From Hansschlegelia beijingensis (GTDB lineage: Bacteria; Pseudomonadota; Alphaproteobacteria; Rhizobiales; Methylopilaceae), in the NCBI RefSeq assembly GCF_014196425.1, contig NZ_JACIDR010000002.1:310001-374000 (forward strand): a stretch of DNA of 64,000 nucleotides. Direction: 5' to 3'. Position 1 is the stretch's first letter. Each line of letters starts with the position of its first letter. Below are positions 9,606 to 18,356 of the stretch, piece by piece. A model generated the notes under the pieces. That model was not told the origin of the DNA, did no database searches, and saw nothing but the letters and a program-made list of their open reading frames with translations. Both the position numbers and the translations under genes were made by a program.

Positions 9606-9742
9606 GCGGCGGGCGGCCGATTCCTTCTGGCGTTCCGGTCCGGATGCCGCTATAAGCCCGCCCTGACCGAGGCGGCGACTGAGCTCCGCCCGCTTTTTCG
9701 CGCGCCGAACAGGCTGCGCACCGAATTGACGGAGTTTGCGAA

Positions 9743-9928
9743 ATGGCCGTTCCGAAGCGAAAGACGTCCCCGATGAAGCGCGGCCACCGCCGCTCCGCGG
9801 ACGCGCTCAAGTCGCCGACCTACATCGAGGACAAGGACTCCGGCGAGCTGCGCCGGCCGCACCACCTCGACCTGAAGACCGGCATGTATCGCGGCCGGCA
9901 GATCCTGTCGCCGAAGACCGACGCCTGA
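9743..9928 (+). CDS. rpmF: 50S ribosomal protein L32
   Basis: 61 residues that match alphaproteobacterial L32 throughout: [20 protein letters not shown] at the start, then [20 protein letters not shown] and [14 protein letters not shown]. It is a structural protein of the large ribosomal subunit. Upstream, a TATAAG box near 9651 and a GGAG site before the ATG suggest its own promoter. A strong intrinsic terminator follows 25 bp after the stop. Confidence 0.97.
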   Translation: MAVPKRKTSPMKRGHRRSADALKSPTYIEDKDSGELRRPHHLDLKTGMYRGRQILSPKTDA

Positions 9929-9953
9929 CGCTTCGCGCCAGTTCTGAATGACG

Positions 9954-9980
9954 AAAGGCCGGCCCAGCGCCGGCCTTTTT
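9954..9980 (+). terminator. Intrinsic terminator after rpmF
   Basis: A perfect 10-bp stem (AAAGGCCGGC / GCCGGCCTTT) with a 5-base loop runs directly into five T residues. It sits between the convergent rpmF and the small gene that ends at 9997. The A-run on the other side means it may also work for minus-strand transcripts. Confidence 0.9.
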
Positions 9981-9996
9981 CGTTTCCGCCCGCGCG

Positions 9997-10341
9997 TCAG
10001 GCGACGCCCAGATCGCTCTTCGGCTTGTCGCGCGGCCTGCGGTAGGCCGCCAGGGCGTCGGCCATCGCGGCGCGCCGGCGGGTGCGGGTCTGCCCGAAGC
10101 CGAGCGCGCCCGCGATCAGCTGCGCGACCAGCGGCGCATAGCTGCGGCCCGCCCAGCTTCTTCCGGCCCCACGGGCTTCGCTCCGCGTCGACGAGGCGCC
10201 CGCCGCCGGCGTCTCCTCGACGGGATCGACGCGCGGCGTCTCGGCCGCGGAGGCCGCCTCCCCCGCCCGCCTGGCCTTCTCGGGCCTCGTCCGGCCCCGC
10301 TCCGCGGCGCCGGGTCTTTGAACCGGAGGCAACATCAGCAT
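9997..10341 (-). CDS. Conserved small protein of unknown function
   Basis: 114 residues. The first ~65 are low-complexity (Arg, Ala, Glu, Thr) and probably disordered. The C-terminal part APLVAQLIAGALGFGQTRTR, then RRAAMADALAAYR, resembles a short domain I associate with small Hyphomicrobiales proteins of the form APFLAQL..QTR.RRR...AL.AYR. No enzymatic motif or membrane segment is present. A second ATG two codons in, at 10335, is possible. It is convergent with rpmF, separated by the terminator. Confidence 0.65.
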   Translation of the reverse strand: MLMLPPVQRPGAAERGRTRPEKARRAGEAASAAETPRVDPVEETPAAGASSTRSEARGAGRSWAGRSYAPLVAQLIAGALGFGQTRTRRRAAMADALAAYRRPRDKPKSDLGVA

Positions 10342-10408
10342 CGAACTGCTGTCCCGCTCGTGGAATTTCTATCGCTTTGGCCCAATACCGGCTATTAACC
10401 AAGTATCG

Positions 10409-10427
10409 TGACCGCCCGGCGCGGTCA
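10409..10427. other. Perfect inverted repeat upstream of the PAS-EAL gene
   Basis: TGACCGC and GCGGTCA arms flank a 5-base loop in the divergent region between the small gene at 9997 and the cyclic-di-GMP-type gene. No T-run follows, so an operator or mRNA hairpin is more likely than a terminator. The binding factor is unknown. Confidence 0.35.
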
Positions 10428-10511
10428 TCTTCGCTTACGAAGCTAGAGTGTTTGTGAGTGGAGTCTAGGCTCCTGATTCGTCCTCCACATCTATGCGCGG
10501 AAACCCCGGGT

Positions 10512-12191
10512 ATGGCGGAAGCCCGAACGATGGTTCAGCCCGGCCTCAGCGACGGCTCGCCGATCGCGGAATTGCTGACGGCGGTCGGCCAGGCCGCCTA
10601 TGTCTGGGACATCGAGACCGACCGTCTTGAATGGACGGACGCGGCGCATGAGGTCCTGGGGCTCGCCGCCACGACCCCGATCGACTCCGCCAGCCGGTTC
10701 GCCGCGCTGTTCGATCCCGACGCGCTGACGACCCGGCGCGAGGCGGTGTTCGGCGCGAGCGCCCCGGATCACGGCCACGGCGTCCCGTTCGAGGTGGAGT
10801 ATCCGCTCACGCCCGGCGGGCGCGCCAAGCGCCTGTGGGTGCAGGACCGCGGCCGCTGGTACGCCGGGCCCGAGGGCCGGCCGACCCGCGTGGTCGGCGT
10901 CGTCAGCCGGCTCGGCGCCCATTACGAGCACGCCCACAACGCCGCGACGCTCGCCCGCTTCGATCCGCTCACCGGGCAGCTCTCGCGCGCCCGGCTGCTC
11001 GAGATCGCCGGCGCGACGCTCGCCGCCAGCCTGCGGATGCAGACCGCCTGCTGCCTGGTGCTCGCCTCGCTGACCAATCTGGGCGCGATCAACGAATCCT
11101 ACGGCTACGACGTCGGCGACCTCGCGGTGGTCGAGGTCGCGCGCCGCTTCAGGCTGGCCATGCGCGGCGGCGACACGCTCGGGCGGTTCTCGACCTCCAC
11201 CTTCGGGTTCGTGCTGCAGGAGTGCGACCGCGGCGACCTCGACGTCGTGCTGCGGCGGCTCGCGGCGGCGATCCACGACGAGCCGATCGTCACGCCGGCG
11301 GGCCCCGTCTCGGTGCGCCTGGCGGTGGGCGGCGTGGTCGCGCCGCGTCACGCGCGCGACGTCGCCGAATTCGTCGCCAAAGCGCGCGCGGCGCTGGCGC
11401 GCGCCGCCGCGATCCCGGGCGCGATCCATGTCTATGCGCCCGATCCGGAGCGCGAGGCCGCCCGCCGCACGCACATGCGGCTCGCCGAGCAGCTGGTGTC
11501 CGCGCTCGGCGAGCGGCGGGTGCGGCTCGCCTTCCAGCCGGTGTTCCGGGCCGCGACCGGCGAACATGTCTGGAGCGAGGCGCTGGTGCGGATCGTCACG
11601 AAGGACGGCGAGATCATCTCGGGCGGGCCGCTTGCGAGCGCCGCCGAGCAGGTCGGGCTGATCCACATGCTCGACCGCCGCGCGCTCGATCTCGCGGCGG
11701 CGCATCTGTCGAGCCTGCCGGAGGCCCGCGTCGCGGTGAACGTCTCGGCCGCCACCACGGCGGACGCAAGCTGGCTCGAGGCGCTGACCTCGTGGCTCGC
11801 GATGCGGCCGGACCTCGCCGACCGGCTGATGGTGGAGGTGACCGAGACGGCGGCGATCGCGGATCTCGGCGTGACCTCCGCCTTCGTGACCGAGCTCCAC
11901 GCCCGCGGCGTGAGGGTCGCGATCGACGACTTCGGGGCCGGACACACCTCGTTCAAGGCGCTCCGGGAGCTCTCCGTCGATCTCGTCAAGATCGACGGCT
12001 CCTTCGTGCGCGATCTGGAGACCGACCCCCGTTCGGGCGCCTTCGTGCGGGCGCTGCTGGCGCTCGCGCGCGAGCTCGGCTTCGAGACGGTCGCCGAGCA
12101 GATCGAGACCAGGGCGGCCGCGGACATGCTGACCGCGTGGGGCGCGACCTATCTGCAGGGCGAGTTGCTGGCCGCGCCGCAGCTCGCCTGA
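10512..12191 (+). CDS. PAS-GGDEF(degenerate)-EAL protein, probable cyclic-di-GMP phosphodiesterase
   Basis: 559 residues. An N-terminal PAS-like domain (~30-145: AYVWDIETDRLEWTD, then RWYAGPEGRPTRVVGVV) is followed by a GGDEF-fold domain (~150-320). In that domain the signature is replaced by STSTF at 227-231, so it should lack cyclase activity. The EAL domain (~335-555) keeps SEALVR (EAL from 356), VNVSA, VEVTET, DDFGAGHTSF (from 472), VKIDGSF and AEQIE, so hydrolysis of cyclic-di-GMP is expected. No transmembrane segment is seen. Alternative starts are the GTG at 10458 and the ATG at 10530. The gene ends 1 bp from convergent ispG. Confidence 0.88.
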   Translation: MAEARTMVQPGLSDGSPIAELLTAVGQAAYVWDIETDRLEWTDAAHEVLGLAATTPIDSASRFAALFDPDALTTRREAVFGASAPDHGHGVPFEVEYPLTPGGRAKRLWVQDRGRWYAGPEGRPTRVVGVVSRLGAHYEHAHNAATLARFDPLTGQLSRARLLEIAGATLAASLRMQTACCLVLASLTNLGAINESYGYDVGDLAVVEVARRFRLAMRGGDTLGRFSTSTFGFVLQECDRGDLDVVLRRLAAAIHDEPIVTPAGPVSVRLAVGGVVAPRHARDVAEFVAKARAALARAAAIPGAIHVYAPDPEREAARRTHMRLAEQLVSALGERRVRLAFQPVFRAATGEHVWSEALVRIVTKDGEIISGGPLASAAEQVGLIHMLDRRALDLAAAHLSSLPEARVAVNVSAATTADASWLEALTSWLAMRPDLADRLMVEVTETAAIADLGVTSAFVTELHARGVRVAIDDFGAGHTSFKALRELSVDLVKIDGSFVRDLETDPRSGAFVRALLALARELGFETVAEQIETRAAADMLTAWGATYLQGELLAAPQLA

Positions 12192-12192
12192 G

Positions 12193-13479
12193 CTACTCCG
12201 CCGCGTCCCGGCCCGAGCCGGCGCCGAAGCGACGCGCCACATAGTCCTCGACCATCGCCTTGAACTCGGCGACCAGGCCGGGCCCGCGCAGGGTCGCGAC
12301 CTTCTTGCCGTCCACGAACACCGGCGCGGTCGGGCTCTCTCCGGTGCCGGGCAGCGAGATGCCGATGTCGGCGTGCTTGGACTCGCCCGGGCCGTTCACG
12401 ATGCAGCCCATGACGGCGACGTTGAGCGTCTCCGCGCCCGGATAGAGCGTCTTCCACTCCGGCATGCGGGCGACGATGTGGTCCTGGACCTCGCGGGCGA
12501 GCTCCTGGAACACGGTCGAGGTCGTCCGCCCGCAGCCCGGGCAGGCCGCGACCAGCGGCACGAAGGTGCGGAAACCCATGGTCTGCAGGATCTCCTGCGC
12601 GACCTTGACCTCGACCGTGCGGTCGCCGCCCGGCTCCGGGGTGAGCGAGACGCGGATCGTGTCGCCGACGCCCTGCTGCAGCAGCACGCCGAGCGCGGCC
12701 GAGGACGCCACGATCCCCTTCGAGCCCATGCCGGCCTCTGTGAGGCCGAGATGCAGCGCGTAGTCCGCCCGGCGGGCGAGCTCCGCATAGACCGCGATCA
12801 GGTCCTGGACCGCCGAGACCTTGGCGGACAGGATGATCTTCTCGCGCGGCAGGCCAAGCTCCTCGGCCCGGGCGGCGGACAGCAGAACCGAACGGATCAG
12901 GGCTTCGCGCGTCACCTCGCGCGCGTCCTTCGGCTGCGGGGCGGCGGCGTTCTCGTCCATCAGCCGGGTGAGCAGCTCGCCGTCGAGCGAACCCCAGTTG
13001 CCGCCGATCCGAACAGGCTTGTCGTTGCGCGCCGCGATCTCGATGATTTCGGCGAAGTGCCGGTCGCGCTTGGCCCCGAAGCCGACGTTGCCGGGGTTGA
13101 TCCGGTACTTGGCGAGCGCCTCCGCGCAGGCCGGATGCTCGGCGAGCAAGGTGTGGCCGATATAGTGGAAGTCGCCGACCAGCGGCACGTTCACGCCGCG
13201 CCGGGCGAGCTCGTCGCGGATGTGCGGCACGGCGGCCGCGGCCTCCGCGCGATCGACCGTGATGCGGACGAGCTCCGAGCCGGCGCGCGCCAGCGCCGCG
13301 ACCTGGACGACCGTCCCGGCGATGTCGGCGGTGTCGGTGTTGGTCATCGACTGCACGACGATCGGGGCGCCGCCGCCGACCGTGACGTCGCCCACCCGCA
13401 CGGGCCGCGACGCGCGGCGCGCGGCGAGCGTGGCGGGACAGTCCACCGGCGCGGGCGAGGGATCAGGCGTCAACGACAT
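12193..13479 (-). CDS. ispG: 4-hydroxy-3-methylbut-2-en-1-yl diphosphate synthase (flavodoxin)
   Basis: 428 residues of GcpE/IspG. The TIM-barrel part begins [20 protein letters not shown] and includes [11 protein letters not shown] and [11 protein letters not shown]. The C-terminal part holds the [4Fe-4S] cysteines in [10 protein letters not shown] and [10 protein letters not shown]. It catalyses the reductive conversion of methylerythritol cyclodiphosphate to HMBPP in the MEP isoprenoid pathway. Its start lies inside the last 17 bp of the Fur/Zur-family gene upstream, so the two are almost certainly co-transcribed and coupled. Confidence 0.96.
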   Translation of the reverse strand: MSLTPDPSPAPVDCPATLAARRASRPVRVGDVTVGGGAPIVVQSMTNTDTADIAGTVVQVAALARAGSELVRITVDRAEAAAAVPHIRDELARRGVNVPLVGDFHYIGHTLLAEHPACAEALAKYRINPGNVGFGAKRDRHFAEIIEIAARNDKPVRIGGNWGSLDGELLTRLMDENAAAPQPKDAREVTREALIRSVLLSAARAEELGLPREKIILSAKVSAVQDLIAVYAELARRADYALHLGLTEAGMGSKGIVASSAALGVLLQQGVGDTIRVSLTPEPGGDRTVEVKVAQEILQTMGFRTFVPLVAACPGCGRTTSTVFQELAREVQDHIVARMPEWKTLYPGAETLNVAVMGCIVNGPGESKHADIGISLPGTGESPTAPVFVDGKKVATLRGPGLVAEFKAMVEDYVARRFGAGSGRDAAE

Positions 13480-14005
13480 CGGCGCTTCTCAGCTTGAGCT
13501 TGGTCCGGCAGTGGGCGCATTCGCCGGAGACTTCGATCACCCGCGCGCGTGGGCGAAAGCCCGACGCGCGGACCAGCCCCTGCAGCGCGCTGGCGAAAGC
13601 CTCGGTGGCGGCCTCTCCGACCGCGCCGCAATCCTCGCAGATCAGGAACACCACCGGCGCGTCGCCTGTGGCGGCATGATCATGGCTGCACGCCACGAAG
13701 GCGTTGCGGCTCTCGATCCGGTGCACGAAACCCTGCTCCTGCAGGAAGTCCAGCGCGCGATAGACCGTGATCGGCGCCGGCGGGCGCTCGCCCGGCCGCG
13801 ACAGCCGCTCGATCACCTCATAGGCGCCGGCGGGCGCATGATCGGCCGCGAGCGCCTCCAGCACGCGGCGGCGGATGTCGGTCAGCCGCGCCCCGCGTTC
13901 CGCGCAGAGCCTCTCGGCGCGCTGCAGAACCTCCCGCGCGCAGGCGTGGTGGTTGTGGCCCGGCTCGGCGAAGGGGCGGCCGGAGACAGTCTCGGAGTGC
14001 GTCAT
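13463..14005 (-). CDS. zur: Fur-family transcriptional regulator, Zur-like
   Basis: About 180 residues. The winged-helix part ([22 protein letters not shown], then [21 protein letters not shown]) is followed by a dimerisation domain. That domain has a CSHDH metal segment and two structural zinc pairs, CEDCG and CAHC, the pattern of zinc-sensing Zur more than iron-sensing Fur. It would repress zinc uptake genes when zinc is replete. The start at 14005 is chosen as the family-like MTHSETVSG; an upstream ATG at 14062 is less likely. The 3' end overlaps ispG by 17 bp. Confidence 0.85.
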   Translation of the reverse strand: MTHSETVSGRPFAEPGHNHHACAREVLQRAERLCAERGARLTDIRRRVLEALAADHAPAGAYEVIERLSRPGERPPAPITVYRALDFLQEQGFVHRIESRNAFVACSHDHAATGDAPVVFLICEDCGAVGEAATEAFASALQGLVRASGFRPRARVIEVSGECAHCRTKLKLRSADVVDA

Positions 14006-14130
14006 CTCGCCCGATCCCTTAGCACGAAGCGCCGATCGTTGCGTCATCCGGGAGGCCTGCATTGCGCATCGCGGCCGCGCGCTCCAGCTTACCCGCAGCA
14101 GGACCCGCGCCGCGCCCAGGAGACCCCTTC

Positions 14131-14913
14131 ATGCCGCAGGACAAGACCGCCGTCGTCACCGGCTCCACCAGCGGCATCGGGCTCGCGATCGCCCGGGCGC
14201 TGGCCGGGGCCGGCGCTAACGTCGTGATCAACGGCTTCGGCGACAAGGCGGAGATCGAGCAGATCCGGTCCTCGATGGAGGCCGAGCACGGCGTCTCCGT
14301 CGCCTATGACGGCGCGAACATGCTGAAGCCGCAGGAGATCGCGGACATGATCCGCGCCGCCGAGGAGCGCTTCGGGTCGGTCGACATCCTGGTCAACAAC
14401 GCCGGCATCCAGCACGTCTCGCCGGTCGACGAGTTCCCCGACGACAAATGGGACGAGATCATCGCGATCAACCTGTCGGCCACGTTCCACGCCACCAAGG
14501 CGGCGCTGCCGGGCATGAAGCGGAGAGGCTGGGGCCGCATCGTCAATACGGCCTCCGCGCACGCGCTGGTGGCCTCGCCGTTCAAGTCCGCCTATGTGGC
14601 GGCCAAGCACGGCATCGCGGGCTTCACCAAGTCCTGCGCCCTCGAAGTGGCGCAGCAGAAGATCACCGTGAACGCGATCTGCCCGGGATATGTCTGGACG
14701 CCGCTCGTGGAGCGTCAGATCCCCGACACCATGAAGGCGCGGGGCATGACCGAGGACGAGGTCAAGCGAGACGTGATCCTGGCGGCCCAGCCCACGAAGG
14801 AGTTCGTCACGCCCGAACAGGTGGCGGCGCTCGCCGTGTTCCTGTGTTCCGACGCCGCGGCGCAGATCACCGGCGCGATGCTCTCGATGGATGGCGGCTG
14901 GACCGCCGCCTGA
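14131..14913 (+). CDS. bdhA: 3-hydroxybutyrate dehydrogenase
   Basis: 260 residues of the SDR family, the normal BdhA length. It shows TGSTSGIGLAIARAL, NNAGIQHVSPVDEFP, NTASAHALVASPFKSAY with the YVAAK catalytic pair, and CPGYVWTPLVERQIPD, a hallmark of D-3-hydroxybutyrate dehydrogenases. It oxidises 3-hydroxybutyrate from PHB degradation to acetoacetate with NAD+. The ATG at 14131 has CAGGAGACC upstream. It is divergent from zur. The gap of 224 bp that follows holds a GC-rich hairpin (14948-14979) without a T-run. Confidence 0.95.
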   Translation: MPQDKTAVVTGSTSGIGLAIARALAGAGANVVINGFGDKAEIEQIRSSMEAEHGVSVAYDGANMLKPQEIADMIRAAEERFGSVDILVNNAGIQHVSPVDEFPDDKWDEIIAINLSATFHATKAALPGMKRRGWGRIVNTASAHALVASPFKSAYVAAKHGIAGFTKSCALEVAQQKITVNAICPGYVWTPLVERQIPDTMKARGMTEDEVKRDVILAAQPTKEFVTPEQVAALAVFLCSDAAAQITGAMLSMDGGWTAA

Positions 14914-15137
14914 GCTCCCGAAGGAGGGACCTGCCGGCGGGATGCCTGCGAGGCGGGGCCTGTGCGACCGCCGCCTCGCCCCGACTCCGGCGGGAATGGC
15001 TGACCGGAGCCGTATTCGACCGCCAAGACGTAGAAGCACGCCGGTCGGCCGTTCAATAGAATTCGACTCGATTCGAGCGGTGACGGCCGCGATCTGCGCG
15101 CGTGGTTAACCGCGGGGGCGGCGCACGGCGGCCGATT

Positions 15138-16112
15138 TCACGCCTGTCGCGCCAGCGCGGCGCAGCCGATCAGGCCCGCGACGGGCGAGGTCACCAGCAG
15201 CGTCGCGGTCTCGCGCATCATCTCCGCATGCGGCCCCTTCGCCTCGAAGCCCGACCGGAAGGCCTCCGGATCGACGAAACCGATGAGCTTCGGCAGCACG
15301 CCGCCGCAGAAATAGACCGCGCCGGCGCCGAACGTCAGGGCGACGTCGCCGGAGAACCGGGCGAGGATGCTGAGGAAGATCCGCACCGTCTCCAGCGCCG
15401 CCGGGTCCTGCTGCGCTGCGCGCTCGCTCACCTGCGCGGCCGGCAGCTCCGCCCCGCCATGCAACGCCTGGTGAAGACGGGCGAGGCCCGGCCCGGACAG
15501 CACATGTTCGGCCGAGACCCGGCCGCGGGCGCGCCTGATCTGCGCGAAGGCGGCGGCCTCCCGATCGTTGACCGCCGCGAGTTCGACGTGGCCGCCCTCG
15601 CTCGGAACCGGAAGCCACTCGCCGCCCGCGCGGAGCAGCGCCGCCACCCCGAGCCCGGTGCCGGGCCCGACCGCCGCCTTGGCGGCGTCCGGCCGGGGCT
15701 CCGGACCGCCGATGCGCCGCAACGCGTCCGGTGGCAGGTGCGGCAGCGACGCCGCCTGCGCGACGAAGTCGTTGACCAGTTCGACCGCGCCGAGGCCGAA
15801 GCGGCGCGCGAGCGCCGCGGCGTCGATCGTCCAGGCGCGGTTGGTGAGGCTCGCGGCGGCGTCCCTCACCGGCCCGGCGACGGCGACGACCGCCCGTTCG
15901 GGCCGCGCGCCCGTCATCTCCAGATAGGCCGCGACGGCGTCCTCGAAGGCCGCGAAGCGGTCGTCCTTCATCGTCTCGATCGCGGAGGCCTGAAGGTCCC
16001 CGGGCCGGACGATCCCGAAGCGGCAGTTGGTGCCGCCGACGTCGCCCACCAGCAGGTCCCCGACGCGCGCCTCAGCCAAGATCGAGCAACCGTACGCGCT
16101 GGCGCCTGACAT
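15138..16112 (-). CDS. glk: Glucokinase
   Basis: 324 residues of the bacterial Glk (ROK-unrelated) family. The phosphate-binding VGDVGGTNCRFG lies near residue 20, AVAGPV and LVNDFVAQA follow, then GPGTGLGVA, SEGGHVELA and FCGGVLPKL. It phosphorylates glucose with ATP in the cytoplasm. The first 41 bp overlap the 3' end of the ABM gene on the same strand, so the two are probably co-transcribed. The N-terminus up to residue 16 could be an annotation extension. Confidence 0.93.
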   Translation of the reverse strand: MSGASAYGCSILAEARVGDLLVGDVGGTNCRFGIVRPGDLQASAIETMKDDRFAAFEDAVAAYLEMTGARPERAVVAVAGPVRDAAASLTNRAWTIDAAALARRFGLGAVELVNDFVAQAASLPHLPPDALRRIGGPEPRPDAAKAAVGPGTGLGVAALLRAGGEWLPVPSEGGHVELAAVNDREAAAFAQIRRARGRVSAEHVLSGPGLARLHQALHGGAELPAAQVSERAAQQDPAALETVRIFLSILARFSGDVALTFGAGAVYFCGGVLPKLIGFVDPEAFRSGFEAKGPHAEMMRETATLLVTSPVAGLIGCAALARQA

Positions 16113-16356
16113 AGGGCTTGACCGCCTCCTCGAAGGCGCGGCCGGCCTCGGTGGCGTGGCGGGCGGCGGCCGCGGCCTCGGTTTCGTACAGGGCGGACGT
16201 CAGAAAAAAGCCCGGAGTCGACGGATCCTCCGCGATCGCGACGCCGCGGCAGGCCGGGTCGTTGCGCTCCACGGCGTTCGCGTTCGCGAACACGGCCGCC
16301 CTGAAGGCGGCCGCATGTTCCGGCGCGACCTCGAAAACGGTGGAAACCAGCTTCAT
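16072..16356 (-). CDS. Antibiotic-biosynthesis-monooxygenase (ABM) domain protein
   Basis: 94 residues consistent with a dimeric ferredoxin-like ABM fold: MKLVSTVFEVAPEHAAAFRA, then CRGVAIAEDPSTPGFFLTSALYE and a final helix/strand. Such proteins are small oxygenases or quinol-handling enzymes; the substrate is unknown. The ATG at 16356 gives the typical start; the frame is open farther upstream. The 3' end overlaps glk by 41 bp. It is divergent from the rluA-type gene (58 bp between starts). Confidence 0.75.
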   Translation of the reverse strand: MKLVSTVFEVAPEHAAAFRAAVFANANAVERNDPACRGVAIAEDPSTPGFFLTSALYETEAAAAARHATEAGRAFEEAVKPYVRRQRVRLLDLG

Positions 16357-16414
16357 GGCCGCGACATAGTGCGGCCCCGCCGTCCGCCCATACTCGGCGT
16401 CGCAGCAGAGTTCC

Positions 16415-17146
16415 ATGTCCAGCGCTTCCGTCTTGTCTCCCGACGCCCTCGTCTCCCGCGTGCTCCACCGCGACGGCCTCATTCTGATCCTCGACAAGCC
16501 GGCGGGGGTCCCGGTCCATGCCGGGCCGAAGGGCGGCCCGAATCTCGAGGCGGCCTTCGGCGCGCTGCGCTTCGGGCTCCCGCGCGACCCGGCGCTCGCG
16601 CACCGGCTCGACAAGGACACCAGCGGCTGCCTGGTGCTGGGCCGCCACCGCAAGGCGCTGGCGCGGCTCGGGAAGCTGTTCTCCTCGGGCCGCGTCGGAA
16701 AGACCTACTGGGCGGTCGTGCAGGGCGCGCCGACGGCTGACGAGGGGCGCATCGACGCCCCGCTCGCCAAGCGCGATCCGCATCGCGGCTGGTGGATGGC
16801 GGTCGATCCCGCGGGACTGCCCTCCGTCACCGAGTGGAAGGTGATGGCGCGCGGCGCCGGGCTCGCATGGGTCGCCTTCACGCCGCTGACCGGGCGCACC
16901 CACCAGATCCGCGCCCATGCGGCGCATGTCGGCATGCCGCTGCTCGGCGATCCGATCTACGGCGCCGCGCCGCAGGGCGGGCCGCCGCTGCACCTCCACG
17001 CCCGGGCCGTCTCGGTCCCGATGCGCGAGAGCAGGCCGCCGATCGAAGCCGAAGCGCCGCTGCCGCCCCATATGGCCGCGACGTTCACGGCGCTTGGCTG
17101 GGAGGCGCCGGAACCTCGCCTGTCCGTCCCGGAGGAAACCTCCTGA
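16415..17146 (+). CDS. RluA-family pseudouridine synthase
   Basis: 243 residues. The catalytic motif HRLDKDTSG puts the nucleophilic aspartate at D66. VLHRDGLILILDKPAGVPVH and GRTHQIRAHAAHVGMPLLGDPIYG are the other family blocks. There is no S4 domain, so it resembles the short RluA/TruC-like enzymes that modify rRNA or tRNA uridines; the target site is not deducible. A ribosome-binding sequence lies shortly after its end for the next gene, on the same strand. Confidence 0.9.
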   Translation: MSSASVLSPDALVSRVLHRDGLILILDKPAGVPVHAGPKGGPNLEAAFGALRFGLPRDPALAHRLDKDTSGCLVLGRHRKALARLGKLFSSGRVGKTYWAVVQGAPTADEGRIDAPLAKRDPHRGWWMAVDPAGLPSVTEWKVMARGAGLAWVAFTPLTGRTHQIRAHAAHVGMPLLGDPIYGAAPQGGPPLHLHARAVSVPMRESRPPIEAEAPLPPHMAATFTALGWEAPEPRLSVPEETS

Positions 17147-17151
17147 CCCCG

Positions 17152-18093
17152 ATGGCGCGCTGCCTCGTGCTGCTGAACCCGCGCGCCGGCGCGCTCAAGG
17201 ACCTGGAGCGCGCGCCGGGGCCGCAGACCGCGGCCGAGCGCATCGCCGAGGCGTTCGCGGCGGCCGGAAAGCAGGTCGACATCCGCATGGTCCCGCCGCG
17301 CGATCTCGACGCCGCCCTGGACGCGATCGCGCGCGACGACAGCCATGACGAGGTGATCGTGGGCGGCGGCGACGGGTCCGTGTCCCGTTCGCTCGGCCGC
17401 CTGCTCGCGCTCCGCAAGACCTTCGGCGTGCTGCCGCTCGGCACGGTGAACCTGCTGGCGCGCGACCTCGGCGTGCCCCAGCCGCTGGAGGCCGCGATCG
17501 CCGCTCTGGCCCATGCGGAGCCGCGGCGCATCGACCTCGCCTCGGTCAACGGCCGGCCGTTCCACTCGATCTCCGGGCTCGGCTTCTTCGCCCAGATGGC
17601 GCGCGCCCGCGAGGCGGCGCGCGGGAACCACGGCCTCGGCCGCTACCTCGGCTTTGCGATCGCCGCCTTCCGCGCGTTCTTCCGCTCCGGGCGGTCGCGC
17701 TATGAACTCGTGATCGACGGCCAGGCGCGCCGTGTGGACGCCACCGCCGTGCTCGTGACCAACAACGCCTTCGCCGACCGAAGCTGGCGGCGGCCGCGGC
17801 TTGACGGCGGCGAGATCGAGGTGGTGGTGGCGCACGCCGGCGGGATGCGGGAGCGGCTGCGGCTCGCCATCGACGTGATGACCGGCGGCTGGCGCGACAA
17901 TCCGCTGATCGAGGCTTTCCGCGCCCATGAAGCGGTGGTGACGAAGCTCCGGCGGCGGCGCGTCTGGGTCGCGACCGACGGCGAGCTCAGCCGCGAGACC
18001 TGCCCCCTGCGCTACGAGGCGCTGCCCGCCGCCGCCATCGTGATGCGGCCGATCGTGCCGCTGGGCGCGCCGGCCGACGCGCCGGCGGCCTGA
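17152..18093 (+). CDS. Diacylglycerol/lipid kinase family protein
   Basis: About 313 residues. The DAGK catalytic domain carries VGGGDGSVSRS (GGGDGS at 71-76) and PLGTVNLLARDLG, the usual nucleotide-binding features. The C-terminal domain is the YegS/LCB5-like beta-sandwich (GGEIEVVVAHAGG, then VWVATDGE). It phosphorylates a lipid substrate not identifiable here. The ATG at 17152 starts 5 bp after the rluA-type stop, so they form an operon. A GGAGGAAACC site lies in the end of the preceding gene. Confidence 0.9.
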   Translation: MARCLVLLNPRAGALKDLERAPGPQTAAERIAEAFAAAGKQVDIRMVPPRDLDAALDAIARDDSHDEVIVGGGDGSVSRSLGRLLALRKTFGVLPLGTVNLLARDLGVPQPLEAAIAALAHAEPRRIDLASVNGRPFHSISGLGFFAQMARAREAARGNHGLGRYLGFAIAAFRAFFRSGRSRYELVIDGQARRVDATAVLVTNNAFADRSWRRPRLDGGEIEVVVAHAGGMRERLRLAIDVMTGGWRDNPLIEAFRAHEAVVTKLRRRRVWVATDGELSRETCPLRYEALPAAAIVMRPIVPLGAPADAPAA

Positions 18094-18147
18094 GGCGGCG
18101 GAACATGACAGGCGCCGCCGCGTTGTGCCGGTGAGCGGAGGACTCCG

Positions 18148-18354
18148 ATGAAGAATCCCTGGATGAGCGCGTGGCTGAGCGCGGCGAACGCCTGGTCGGG
18201 CGCTGCGCGCGGAAAAGCCTGTTCGGAAGCCCGGCGCGCGCAGGAGGCGTGGCTCGCCGAGACGAACCGGCGCCTGGTCGAACTGTGGTTTCCGGCGGCG
18301 CTCCGTCCGCAGCCCAAGCCCGTGCGCGCGCGGCGGAGCCGCAAGGCGCGCTGA
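18148..18354 (+). CDS. Small conserved-looking protein (68 aa), unknown function
   Basis: 68 residues starting MKNPWMSAWLSAANAWSGAA, followed by a helical RRAQEAWLAETNRRLVELWF stretch and a very basic tail (residues ~57-68). A strong GGAGGA site 6 bases before the ATG supports translation. Similar small proteins (MKNPFMSxWLSxAN..., then FW near the end) occur in alphaproteobacteria as far as I recall. No function is known to me. It ends 2 bp from the convergent argE. Confidence 0.7.
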   Translation: MKNPWMSAWLSAANAWSGAARGKACSEARRAQEAWLAETNRRLVELWFPAALRPQPKPVRARRSRKAR

Positions 18355-18356
18355 GC

